A DNA stretch of 64,000 nt, from NCBI RefSeq assembly GCF_014779715.1, contig NZ_JACXYU010000009.1, positions 62,001-126,000 on the forward strand. Reading direction: 5' to 3'. Position 1 is the stretch's first letter. Every line of letters starts with the position of its first letter. A program made the position numbers and the translations under genes. The notes beneath the pieces are model-generated. The model was not told the DNA's origin and did not search any database. It saw only the letters and a list, made by a program, of their open reading frames with translations. Origin of the DNA: Streptomyces chumphonensis. GTDB lineage: Bacteria; Actinomycetota; Actinomycetes; Streptomycetales; Streptomycetaceae. Shown piece by piece: positions 15,547 to 22,923 of the stretch.

Positions 15547-16877
15547 CCGACATCTGGTCCGTCGACGACCACCTCGCGGACGTCCTGGCCTCCGTCCGCC
15601 CCCTGGAACCCATCGAGCTGTCCCTGCCGGAGGCACAGGGCTGCGTCCTCGTCGAGGACGTGACCGTCCCCGCCCCGCTGCCGCCGTTCGACAACAGTTC
15701 CATGGACGGCTACGCCGTGCGCACCGCCGACGTCGACGGCGCCGGACCGGAGTACCCGGCCGTCCTGACGGTCGTCGGGGACGTCGCGGCGGGCAGCGCC
15801 GAGCCGCCCACCGTCGCCCCGGGGCAGGCGGCCCGCATCATGACCGGGGCCCCGCTGCCGCCCGGCGCCGAGGCCGTCGTCCCTGTGGAGTGGACCGACG
15901 GCGGCGCGGGCGGCGGCCCCGCCGACGCCATGACCGCCCACGCCGCCGACCCCTCCGGCGCCGGGGGAGAGGTCCGCGTCCACCGCGCCGTGCGCGCCGG
16001 GCAGTACGTGCGCCGGCGCGGCAGCGACGTGGGGGCGGGCACACTCGCCCTGCGCGCCGGTACCGTGCTCGGACCGCCCCAGCTCGGGCTGCTCGCCGCC
16101 ATCGGGCGCGGCTCGGTGCCGGTCCGGCCCCGTCCGCGCGTCGTCGTCATGTCGACCGGCAGCGAACTCGTCCCGCCCGGCGAGGAACTGGGCCCCGGTC
16201 GCATCCACGACTCGAACAGCTACGTCCTCGCCGCCGCCGCCCGCGACGCCGGCGGCCAGGTCTACCGCGTCGGCGCCGTCGCCGACGACGCCGACTCCCT
16301 GCGCGCCGCCGTCGACGACCAGCTCGTCCGGGCCGACGTGCTCGTCACCAGCGGCGGTGTCAGCGTCGGCGCGTACGACGTCGTCAAGGAGGCACTCGGC
16401 GGCGCGGGCGCCGGGCCGGGCGAGGAGCCGATGGCCTGGGGCGGCGGCGTGGAGTTCCGCCGGCTGGCCATGCAGCCCGGCAAGCCCCAGGGCTTCGGAC
16501 TCGTCGGGCCCGACCGCGTCCCGCTGCTCGCCCTGCCCGGCAACCCGGTGAGCGCCTACGTCTCCTTCGAACTGTTCGTCCGGCCCGTCATCCGCGCGCT
16601 CATGGGCTGCGCGGACGTCAACCGGCCCCGGGTCCGGGCGGTGGTGCGGCTCGGTGACGCCGGACCGCTCGCCTCGCCCGAGGGCAAGCGCCAGTTCCTG
16701 CGCGGCGCCTACCGGCCGCCGTCCGTGCCGGGCGGGACGGGCGAGGTGCGTCCCGTCGGCGGTGCGGGTTCCCACCTCATCGCCGCGCTCGCCCAGGCGG
16801 ACTCCCTCATCGTCGTCCCCGAGTCCCGCACCCGGGTGGACGACGGCGACGAACTGGACGTCGTGCCCCTCGGCTGA
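15543..16877 (+). CDS. moeA: Molybdopterin molybdenumtransferase MoeA-like / gephyrin-like protein Glp
   Basis: 444 residues. MoeA inserts molybdate into adenylated molybdopterin. Domain order is standard: N-terminal block ELSLPEAQGCVLVEDV and PPFDNSSMDGYAVR, APGQAARIMTGAPLPPGAEAVVPVE, the MogA-like domain with STGSELV, GRIHDSN and TSGGVSVGAYDVVK, then PGKPQGFG and LPGNPVSAYVSFELFVRP, and the C-terminal beta domain. A Gly/Ala-rich loop of about 25 residues (near 15900-15970) is inserted beside the PVEWTD motif. Position matters: it is coupled to galU and followed by rimJ and sepX, the arrangement of Glp, the gephyrin-like protein that binds FtsZ and the membrane receptor GlpR in Corynebacterium. 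The adjacent moaC and mog support a true cofactor role too; it may do both. Confidence 0.9.
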   Translation: MTDIWSVDDHLADVLASVRPLEPIELSLPEAQGCVLVEDVTVPAPLPPFDNSSMDGYAVRTADVDGAGPEYPAVLTVVGDVAAGSAEPPTVAPGQAARIMTGAPLPPGAEAVVPVEWTDGGAGGGPADAMTAHAADPSGAGGEVRVHRAVRAGQYVRRRGSDVGAGTLALRAGTVLGPPQLGLLAAIGRGSVPVRPRPRVVVMSTGSELVPPGEELGPGRIHDSNSYVLAAAARDAGGQVYRVGAVADDADSLRAAVDDQLVRADVLVTSGGVSVGAYDVVKEALGGAGAGPGEEPMAWGGGVEFRRLAMQPGKPQGFGLVGPDRVPLLALPGNPVSAYVSFELFVRPVIRALMGCADVNRPRVRAVVRLGDAGPLASPEGKRQFLRGAYRPPSVPGGTGEVRPVGGAGSHLIAALAQADSLIVVPESRTRVDDGDELDVVPLG

Positions 16878-16925
16878 CGTCCGTCCCGCGGATCGGGCGG
16901 CCCGTCACGGGCGGTGCCGGGCGGG

Positions 16926-16931
16926 TACGGT
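16926..16931 (+). promoter_or_regulatory. -10 element of putative leaderless moaC transcript
   Basis: TACGGT ends 8 nt before the moaC ATG at 16940 with no ribosome binding site between. Confidence 0.35.
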
Positions 16932-16939
16932 TGCTGCCC

Positions 16940-17421
<482 letters not shown>

Positions 17422-17425
<4 letters not shown>

Positions 17426-17955
17426 CGACCGCCACCCCGGGACCGACCCCGCGTCCCCCCGGAGCACCCGTGCGGGCGCTGGCGGTGACCGTCTCCAACC
17501 GGGCGTCCGCCGGCGTCTACGCCGACACGGGCGGCCCCCTGCTGGCCGACGGACTGCGGGCGATGGGCTTCGACGTCGACGGGCCGAGCGTCGTCCCCGA
17601 CGGCGATCCGGTCGAGGAGGTCCTGCGCCGCGCCGTCGCGGCCGGTTACGACGTCGTCGTCACCACGGGCGGCACCGGCCTCACGCCCATGGACCTCACC
17701 CCGGAGATGACCGGCCGCGTCCTCGACCACGAGATCCCCGGCATTCCCGAGGCGATCCGGGCCACGGGCCGCACGAAGGTCCCCACGGCGGCCCTCTCGC
17801 GTGGCCTCGCCGGTGTCGCGGACCGTACCCTGATCGTGAACCTGCCCGGCTCCCGGGGAGGCGTCAAGGACGGGCTCGCCGTCCTGACGGAGATCCTTCC
17901 GCACGCCGTCGACCAGCTCCGCGGCGGCGACCACCCCAGAGGTGAATCCCACTGA
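17422..17955 (+). CDS. mog: MogA/MoaB family molybdopterin adenylyltransferase
   Basis: 177 residues. It adenylates molybdopterin before molybdate insertion by MoeA. After a Pro-rich leader the MoCF-binding fold shows ALAVTVSNRASAGVYADTGGP, VVVTTGGTGLTPMDLTPEMT and IPEAIRATGRTKVPTAALSRGLAGV, then LPGSRGGVKDGL. The DLTPE motif and the conserved Asp residues for binding molybdopterin are intact. It is translationally coupled to moaC (ATGA) and to the acetyltransferase gene (stop overlaps a CTG). Confidence 0.93.
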
Positions 17956-18578
17956 ACGCCGTATGGCCGGTGGAACTGGCGGACGGCGACCTGGCCCTCC
18001 GCCCGATAAGAATGCGCGACCAGCGGGCCTGGCGGGAGGTCAACCAGCGCAACCGCGCCTGGCTGCGGCCCTGGGAGGCCACCGTTCCGCCCGCTCCGCC
18101 CGGACGGTTCCCCCCGCAGCGCCCCACCTACCGGCAGATGGTCCGCCACCTGCGTGGCGAGGCCCAGGCGGGCCGGATGCTGCCGTTCGTCATCGTGTGG
18201 CGCGGCCGACTCGTCGGCCAGCTCACCGTCGCGGGCATCACCTGGGGCTCCATGTGCTCCGCGCACGTCGGCTACTGGATCGACCGGGCCGTCGCGGGCC
18301 GCGGCCTCACCCCGACGGCGGTCGCGCTCAGCGTCGACCACTGCTTCGCCGCCGTGGGCCTGCACCGCATCGAGGTCTGCATCCGTCCGGAGAACATCCC
18401 GAGCCGCCGCGTCGTGGAGAAGCTCGGCTTCCGCGAGGAGGGCCTGCGTCCCGCCTACCTCCACATCGACGGAGCCTGGCGCGACCATCTCGTCTACGCC
18501 CTGACCGCCGAGGAGGTCCCCGAGGGCCTGCTCGCCCGCTGGCACGACCGCTCCCTGCCGGGCCCGGCCCAGATGTAG
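17952..18578 (+). CDS. RimJ/RimL-type GNAT acetyltransferase
   Basis: 208 residues from CTG 17952. GNAT motifs: LALRPIRMRDQRAWREVNQRNRAWLRPWE, LVGQLTVAGITWGSMCSAHVGYWIDRAVAGRGLTPTAVALSVDHCF, and HRIEVCIRPENIPSRRVVEKLGFREEGLRP, the acetyl-CoA and acceptor blocks of RimJ-like N-alpha-acetyltransferases. The usual conventional start would be GTG 17970, but it has no ribosome binding site. CTG 17952 overlaps the mog stop (CTGA) and has GAGGTG about 7 nt upstream, so a CTG start is favoured. It belongs to the galU-glp-sepX neighbourhood in many actinobacteria; the acetylated target is not known. Confidence 0.85.
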   Translation: MNAVWPVELADGDLALRPIRMRDQRAWREVNQRNRAWLRPWEATVPPAPPGRFPPQRPTYRQMVRHLRGEAQAGRMLPFVIVWRGRLVGQLTVAGITWGSMCSAHVGYWIDRAVAGRGLTPTAVALSVDHCFAAVGLHRIEVCIRPENIPSRRVVEKLGFREEGLRPAYLHIDGAWRDHLVYALTAEEVPEGLLARWHDRSLPGPAQM

Positions 18579-18779
18579 CCGGAGCGGGAAGCGGCGCTGC
18601 GGCGGGAACGGGAGCGGGATTACGGAATAGCAGCACCCGCCGTTATTCGCATTCCTGTTCGAATTCCCGTCAGTTTCAGTGATTTATCGGTCGGAACCGG
18701 CCGCGAAAAAGTGTCGAGATGTCAGGCAGATCGTGCGACACACCGCGTCAATTGGCTGATGCACCTCCCGAAACCCCTC

Positions 18780-18785
18780 TACGGT
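18780..18785 (+). promoter_or_regulatory. -10 element of putative leaderless sepX transcript
   Basis: TACGGT ends 6 nt before GTG 18792. The preceding 200 bp after rimJ is AT-richer than its surroundings, consistent with a promoter; no good -35 was found. Confidence 0.4.
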
Positions 18786-18791
18786 GTGAGA

Positions 18792-19721
18792 GTGAGCAGC
18801 AGCGGCCTCATCTACGCAGTCATCGTCGGGGCCTGGGCCGCCTACCTGGTACCGATGTGGCTCCGCCGCCAGGACGAGCTGAACGACGCACGTCCGACGG
18901 AACGGTTCAGCACCGCGATCCGCATGCTGACGGGCCGGGCGTCGGCCGAGCGGCGTCAGGCCAAGGAGGACGGCGAGCGGTCGGAACCCCCGGCCCCCGA
19001 GGAGCCGGACGGCACCGCCGACCGGCCCCCAGCCGACCCCGCGTCCGCCCGGCCCGGCGCCCTCCACCCCGAGGAGCGGGCCGTCCGCGCGAAGGTCCTC
19101 GCCCGTCGACGCCGCACCACGATGGTCCTCTTCCTCGCGCTCACCCTCGGCTCCGTCACCGCCGCCGTGGGCGGCCTCCACCTCCTGTGGGCGCCAGCCG
19201 TCCCGGCCGGCCTGCTGACCGCTTACATCCTCTACGTCCGCGCGCAGGAGCGCCGGCGCTACGCCGTCCGGCTCGCCTCCGCCCGCGTCGACCGGCACCG
19301 GGCCGAGGACGCCGCCCGGCGGCTCCGCGCCCGCCGCCGTCCCACCGGCCCGGACCCGGCCGCCGCCCCCACCCCCGAGCAGCCCCACACCGCCCCCAGC
19401 CCGGCGGACGACCGCCGCGCCCTCGTGGAGGCCACCGACCACGCCGAGTGGGTCGACCAGCAGCGCGCGCCCCGCGCCCTGCACGACGCCGACGGCTGGG
19501 AGCCCGTCCCCGTCCCGCTGCCGACCTACGTCAACGCCCCCGTCGCCCCCCGGCACGCCTCCGGCGTCGACCTGGAGGCCCCGGACGCCTGGAGCTCGGC
19601 CCGCGCCACCGAACCGGCTTCGGCCTCGGCTCCGTCCTCCACCGAGGACCGCCGTCGCGGCCGTACCCCGCTCTTCGACCAGTACGCCGACCAGGAACGA
19701 CGCCGCGCCGCCAACGAGTAG
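18792..19721 (+). CDS. sepX: Septal membrane protein SepX (GlpR homologue)
   Basis: 309 residues. An N-terminal membrane helix (LIYAVIVGAWAAYLVPMWLRRQDELN) is followed by a short motif ARPTERFSTAIRML, a disordered Pro/Glu linker, two further hydrophobic stretches around residues 110-152 (MVLFLALTLGSVTAAVGG; VPAGLLTAYILYVRAQERRR), and a long Pro/Ala-rich cytoplasmic tail. The tail ends in a conserved-looking RTPLFDQYADQE. This layout and the position downstream of galU-glp-rimJ identify it as SepX, the actinobacterial septal protein needed for Streptomyces septa, homologous to GlpR, the membrane receptor of Glp in Corynebacterium. GTG 18792 fits a TACGGT 6 nt upstream. Confidence 0.85.
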   Translation: MSSSGLIYAVIVGAWAAYLVPMWLRRQDELNDARPTERFSTAIRMLTGRASAERRQAKEDGERSEPPAPEEPDGTADRPPADPASARPGALHPEERAVRAKVLARRRRTTMVLFLALTLGSVTAAVGGLHLLWAPAVPAGLLTAYILYVRAQERRRYAVRLASARVDRHRAEDAARRLRARRRPTGPDPAAAPTPEQPHTAPSPADDRRALVEATDHAEWVDQQRAPRALHDADGWEPVPVPLPTYVNAPVAPRHASGVDLEAPDAWSSARATEPASASAPSSTEDRRRGRTPLFDQYADQERRRAANE

Positions 19722-19793
19722 CGGCCTCCCGCGGGCCCCCGACCGGGATTTTTGCGCCGCCCTTCCCAGGTGCTACAGTTTCACCCGTTGCAA

Positions 19794-19867
19794 GGGCCTG
19801 TAGCGCAGCCTGGTAGCGCATCTCGTTCGCAACGAGAGGGTCAGGGGTTCAAATCCCCTCAGGTCCA
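19794..19867 (+). tRNA. tRNA-Ala, anticodon CGC
   Basis: A 74-nt cloverleaf: acceptor GGGCCTG pairs with CAGGTCC and includes the G3-U70 wobble that marks alanine tRNAs. D arm GCGCAGCCTGGTAGCGC, anticodon stem TCTCG/CGAGA with loop TTCGCAA giving anticodon CGC, and T arm AGGGG-TTCAAAT-CCCCT. The 3' CCA is not encoded. A strong terminator follows 10 nt later. Confidence 0.95.
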
Positions 19868-19876
19868 CAGCACACG

Positions 19877-19910
19877 AGATCCCGTCCGATCGCAAGATCG
19901 GGCGGGATCT
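19877..19910. terminator. Strong hairpin terminator after tRNA-Ala
   Basis: A 15-bp stem (19877-19891 with 19896-19910, one G-T pair) with a GCAA tetraloop is followed by a T-rich TTCGTCGTTCT. It should stop the tRNA transcript and may also serve vapC reading from the other side. Confidence 0.85.
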
Positions 19911-19961
19911 TCGTCGTTCTCGGCCTCGCCGCGAGGTGTCTGAGGGCGGGTGCCCCCGGAG

Positions 19962-20396
19962 TCAGTGGTCGGCGGGGAGAATGCGGAAAGCGGTGAGCCC
20001 GGGGGTCAGTGGGGTGATCGCGCGGTAGTCGCGTTGGTCAAGAGTGAGGATGCGGTCCGTCTTGTACCGGTCCGCGAGGACGACGCCCACGGCATCCGCC
20101 AGGTCGAGTCGGAGCCCCTCGTACTTCACGCGTACCTCGTGGGCGGCGATGAGGTCCGCCGGCCTCAGGGCGGCCAGCCTGTACTGGCCGTCCGCCATGC
20201 GGGCGTTCAGTGCCTCCATGACCTGCAGGGCCGGGGTGAATCCGAGATCCCGGTGCACGAGGTGGTCGAGTTCGGTGATGACCAGGGGGGAGAGGGCGAG
20301 GACTTCCCGGTCCACGATGTCCAGGGCTTCACGATGCTCGTGCTGCGCCGCGTCGAACGCGGCGAACAGGGCGGACGTGTCGGCGACGATGATCAA
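19962..20396 (-). CDS. vapC: PIN-domain toxin VapC
   Basis: 144 residues, PIN-domain ribonuclease fold. Acidic catalytic positions are visible: MIIVADTSALFAAFD (Asp6), LVITELDHLV (Glu), LRLDLADAVGVVLADRY (Asp pair) and ILTLDQRDYR (Asp). VapC toxins cleave tRNA or rRNA when freed from the antitoxin. The start ATG overlaps the antitoxin stop by 4 bp (20393-20396), the normal antitoxin-first order. Base composition is slightly less GC-biased than neighbouring genes and it lies next to a tRNA, so recent acquisition is possible. Confidence 0.88.
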   Translation of the reverse strand: MIIVADTSALFAAFDAAQHEHREALDIVDREVLALSPLVITELDHLVHRDLGFTPALQVMEALNARMADGQYRLAALRPADLIAAHEVRVKYEGLRLDLADAVGVVLADRYKTDRILTLDQRDYRAITPLTPGLTAFRILPADH

Positions 20397-20635
20397 CGGC
20401 GCGCCGATCGTTCCTTGATGTGCTCGTAGAGCGCGTCATCCATCGCTTCGGCGGTCATGGTCCGGCCGCTGTCGAAGACGGGCAACGCGTTGCCCTGTCG
20501 AGGGCGCGTCGAGTGCTCGAGCAGCATGGCGATTCCCCGCCGGATGAGCTCGGCCTTGCTGACGCCGGTGGCGGCGGCCTCGGCGTCCAACCGCACTTCC
20601 AGCTCTTCGGGAAGGTAGACGCTCGTCTTTATCAT
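20393..20635 (-). CDS. vapB: Ribbon-helix-helix antitoxin (VapB type)
   Basis: 80 residues. The N-terminal MIKTSVYLPEELEVRLDAEA and GVSKAELIRRGIAMLLE are a CopG/Arc ribbon-helix-helix DNA-binding domain; the C-terminal half (GRTMTAEAMDDALYEHIKE) would wrap the toxin. ATG 20635 has no ribosome binding site but TACCCT 6 nt upstream, so the message is probably leaderless. A short inverted repeat immediately upstream is a plausible autoregulatory operator. Confidence 0.85.
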   Translation of the reverse strand: MIKTSVYLPEELEVRLDAEAAATGVSKAELIRRGIAMLLEHSTRPRQGNALPVFDSGRTMTAEAMDDALYEHIKERSARR

Positions 20636-20637
20636 GA

Positions 20638-20662
20638 ACGTAGGGTACCACCTGCCCTATGT
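20638..20662. promoter_or_regulatory. Putative vapBC operator/promoter
   Basis: ACGTAGGG (20638-20645) and CCCTATGT (20655-20662) are inverted repeats matching at 7 of 8 positions around a 9-bp spacer that contains GTACC. The reverse-strand TACCCT inside it is a -10 hexamer 6 nt from the vapB ATG, so repressor binding would cover the promoter. Confidence 0.5.
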
Positions 20663-20687
20663 CTCCGCCCGCTCGCGTGGCCCCAGA

Positions 20688-20714
20688 GATCCTGGATGTG
20701 TAAGATCCAGGATC
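20688..20714. promoter_or_regulatory. Operator O1 of the Rrf2-family gene
   Basis: A perfect 10-bp inverted repeat GATCCTGGAT-N7-ATCCAGGATC directly abuts the ATG at 20715. TAAGAT (20701-20706), a good -10, lies across its centre. The core CTGGAT-N7-ATCCAG recurs before the next gene. Confidence 0.7.
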
Positions 20715-21194
20715 ATGAGGATGAGCGAGGGTGTGGAGTGGGCGCTGCACGGCGTGCTGAATCTCGCCTGGATCGGCCCGGACCGTCCGGTGACGGCGGC
20801 CCGGTTGGCGGCGTACCACGAGCTTCCCGCGCCGTACTTCAACAAGCAGTTGCAGGCACTCGCCCGGGCCGGCATCGTCACCTCCACCTCCGGGCCCCGG
20901 GGCGGTTTCCGGCTGGCGCGGCCGTTGACGCAGGTCACGCTCATGGACGTGGTCGCCGCGATCGAGGGGCCCGAGGAGGCGTTCCGGTGTGCCGAGATCC
21001 GGCAGCAGGGGCCCGGGGCGGGGAGCCCGGACGGCTATCAGAAGCCGTGCGCCTTCGCGCACGCCATGGCGCGGGCGGAGCTCGCCTGGCGCCGGGAACT
21101 CGCCCGGCAGACGCTGGACGACGTGCGGGAGCAGGCCGAACGGCAGGCACCCGGGGCGCCGGAGCGGATCAGGCGCTGGTTCCTGAACGGCTGA
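20715..21194 (+). CDS. Rrf2 family transcriptional regulator
   Basis: 159 residues with an N-terminal winged helix: EGVEWALHGVLNLAWIG, VTAARLAAYHELPAPYFNKQLQALARAGIVTSTSGPRGGFRLARP, and LMDVVAAIEG, the classic Rrf2 DNA-binding and dimerisation helices. Only two Cys (FRCAEIRQQ and KPCAFA) lie in the sensor region, fewer than the three used for Fe-S binding in IscR/NsrR, so a thiol or small-molecule signal is more likely than a cluster. ATG 20715 (or 20721) is favoured because the -10 TAAGAT is 8 nt upstream. It is expected to repress itself and the downstream MFS-RidA genes through the paired operators. Confidence 0.87.
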   Translation: MRMSEGVEWALHGVLNLAWIGPDRPVTAARLAAYHELPAPYFNKQLQALARAGIVTSTSGPRGGFRLARPLTQVTLMDVVAAIEGPEEAFRCAEIRQQGPGAGSPDGYQKPCAFAHAMARAELAWRRELARQTLDDVREQAERQAPGAPERIRRWFLNG

Positions 21195-21239
21195 CATGAA
21201 CGACCGGCCCGCCGGGGCCGGTTGAGGGAGGGACATATT

Positions 21240-21258
21240 CTGGATGTCTGGTATCCAG
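21240..21258. promoter_or_regulatory. Operator O2 overlapping the MFS start codon
   Basis: CTGGAT-N7-ATCCAG, with the same half-sites, spacing and following GT as O1 at 20692-20710, spans the ATG at 21244 of the MFS gene. Two copies in 570 bp by chance are very unlikely, so this is probably bound by the adjacent Rrf2 regulator. Confidence 0.7.
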
Positions 21259-22452
21259 GTTTTCGACGTCGGGCGGCGGGCCGTCGTACGCGGCTGGCTC
21301 GCGGTCGCGGCGGTCACGCTCGGCATCTTCACCGTGATGACCGCGGAACTGCTGCCGGTGGGGCTCCTCACCCCGATCGGCGGGGAGTTGCACGTCTCGG
21401 ACGGCACGGCGGGGCTGATGGTCACCGTCCCCGGGCTGGTCGCCGCGGTGTCGGCGCCGGTACTGGCGGTGGGGGCCGGGCGACTCGACCGCCGACTGGT
21501 CCTGTGCGCGCTGATGGCCCTGGTGGGCGCGGCCCACGTGCTGTCCGCCGTGGCCGGGCACTTCGCGGTGGTGCTCGGTGCACGGGTGCTGCTCGGGGTG
21601 AGCATCGGGGGCTTCTGGGCCTTCGCGGGCGGGCTCGCCCTGCGCCTGGTGCCCGCACGGCACGTCGGCCGGGCCACTTCCGTCATCTTCGCCGGGGTCT
21701 CCGCCGCCTCCGTCCTCGGCGTGCCGCTGGGCACCCTCACCGGTGAACTCGGCGGCTGGCGGACGGCGTTCGCCGCGCTCGGCGCGCTGGCGCTGGCGGT
21801 GCTCGGCGGCCTCGTCCTGCTGCTGCCGCCGCTGCCGGCCGAGCGCGGCCCGAGCCCCGCGGATCTCGGTGGTCTGCTGCGGTCGAACGCCGGTGTACGG
21901 ACGGGCCTGGCGCTGACGTTCCTCGTCGTCACCGGGCACTTCCTCGCCTACACCTTCGTCCGCCCGCTGTTGCAGGGCCGCTACGGCATCGGCGACGACC
22001 TCGTCGGCGTCCTGCTGCTCGCCTACGGCGGCGCGGGGCTGGCCGGGAACTTCCTCGTCGGCGGTGCCGCCGCCCGCGCGGCCCGGCCGGCGCTCCTGCC
22101 GGTGGCGGGCGGGCTCACCGCCGTGCTCGCCGCCCTCGCGCTCACCACGGGCGGCACGGCGGGCACGCTCCTCCTGCTGGGGTGGGGGCTGGCCTTCGGC
22201 GGGGTCTCGGTCGGCCTGCAGTCGTGGTTCCTGGCCGCTGCGCCGGACGCCACCCTGGCCGCCACCTCGCTCTTCGTCGCGGCGTTCTGCCTGTCCATCG
22301 CGCTGGGCGCCTTCCTCGGCGGGCGCCTCGTCGACTCCGTCTCCCTCTCCGCACCCCTGTGGGCCGGGGCGGCGCTCGCGCTCGTCGCGGCCGTCGCCGT
22401 CGGCCGCACGGTCATCGGCACCACCACCAAGGGAAAGGAAGCACCGTCATGA
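21244..22452 (+). CDS. MFS efflux permease (AraJ/Cmx-like)
   Basis: 402 residues, about 12 membrane helices. It opens with WLAVAAVTLGIFTVMTAELLPVGLL, the usual start of the DHA1/AraJ-type efflux group (sugar, chloramphenicol and other drug exporters). The loop AGRLDRRLVL after TM2 and RVLLGVSIGGFWAFAGGLALRLVP in TM4-5 are family motifs. Start ATG 21244 lies about 11 nt after GGGAGGG. It is coupled to ridA by ATGA overlap (22449-22452). Regulation by the upstream Rrf2 protein is inferred from the shared operator. The substrate is unknown; an electrophile or reactive imine-forming compound would fit RidA. Confidence 0.85.
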   Translation: MSGIQVFDVGRRAVVRGWLAVAAVTLGIFTVMTAELLPVGLLTPIGGELHVSDGTAGLMVTVPGLVAAVSAPVLAVGAGRLDRRLVLCALMALVGAAHVLSAVAGHFAVVLGARVLLGVSIGGFWAFAGGLALRLVPARHVGRATSVIFAGVSAASVLGVPLGTLTGELGGWRTAFAALGALALAVLGGLVLLLPPLPAERGPSPADLGGLLRSNAGVRTGLALTFLVVTGHFLAYTFVRPLLQGRYGIGDDLVGVLLLAYGGAGLAGNFLVGGAAARAARPALLPVAGGLTAVLAALALTTGGTAGTLLLLGWGLAFGGVSVGLQSWFLAAAPDATLAATSLFVAAFCLSIALGAFLGGRLVDSVSLSAPLWAGAALALVAAVAVGRTVIGTTTKGKEAPS

Positions 22453-22847
22453 CCCGTACCCTCACCAACCCCGCAGGTCTGCACGACCCGACCGGCTTCG
22501 GCTACAGCCACGTCGTCTCCGCACCCGGCGAGCAGGTCTTCATCGCCGGCCAGTACGCCTCGGACGACTCCGGCGCGGTCACCACCGGGGACTTCGCCGC
22601 CCAGGTCGACCAGTCCCTGGCCCATCTCCGTACCGCGCTCGCGGCCGTCGGCCTGGACGTCGGGCACGTCGTGCGTCTCGGCACCTACATCGTCGACCAC
22701 GACCCGGAGAAGCTGCGGGTCCTGGGCGCCGCGCTGCACCGGGTCTGGGGCGCGGGACTGCCCGCCCAGACGCTGGTCGGGGTGGCCGCGCTGGCGCTGC
22801 CGGAGATGCTCTTCGAGATCGACGCCGTGGCGATCGCACCGCGGTAG
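22449..22847 (+). CDS. RidA family protein (reactive intermediate deaminase-like)
   Basis: 132 residues of the YjgF/YER057c/UK114 fold: GYSHVVSAPGEQVFIAGQYASDDSG, DFAAQVDQSLAHLRTALAAVGLDVGHVVRLGTYIVDHD and the final AALALPEMLFEIDAVAIA. Classic RidA hydrolyses enamine/imine intermediates and carries a conserved Arg about residue 105; here that position reads AALALPEM without Arg, so this belongs to a Rid subgroup whose activity may differ. It is translationally coupled to the MFS gene and is followed by a strong bidirectional terminator. Confidence 0.85.
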   Translation: MTRTLTNPAGLHDPTGFGYSHVVSAPGEQVFIAGQYASDDSGAVTTGDFAAQVDQSLAHLRTALAAVGLDVGHVVRLGTYIVDHDPEKLRVLGAALHRVWGAGLPAQTLVGVAALALPEMLFEIDAVAIAPR

Positions 22848-22854
22848 ACCACCC

Positions 22855-22892
22855 GTCCGCGCACCGCCGTCACGACGCGGCGGTGCGCGGAC
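22855..22892. terminator. Strong bidirectional terminator between ridA and the L,D-transpeptidase
   Basis: A perfect 15-bp inverted repeat (22855-22869 with 22878-22892) and 8-nt loop lie between convergent stop codons. Confidence 0.8.
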
Positions 22893-22923
22893 CGTGCGAG
22901 GGGCGCGGAACACGGGGTCCGGT

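Noticed and set aside
19794..19960. Attachment site for an integrative element at tRNA-Ala
   Set aside because: No integrase gene and no repeated tRNA 3' end were found in the window.
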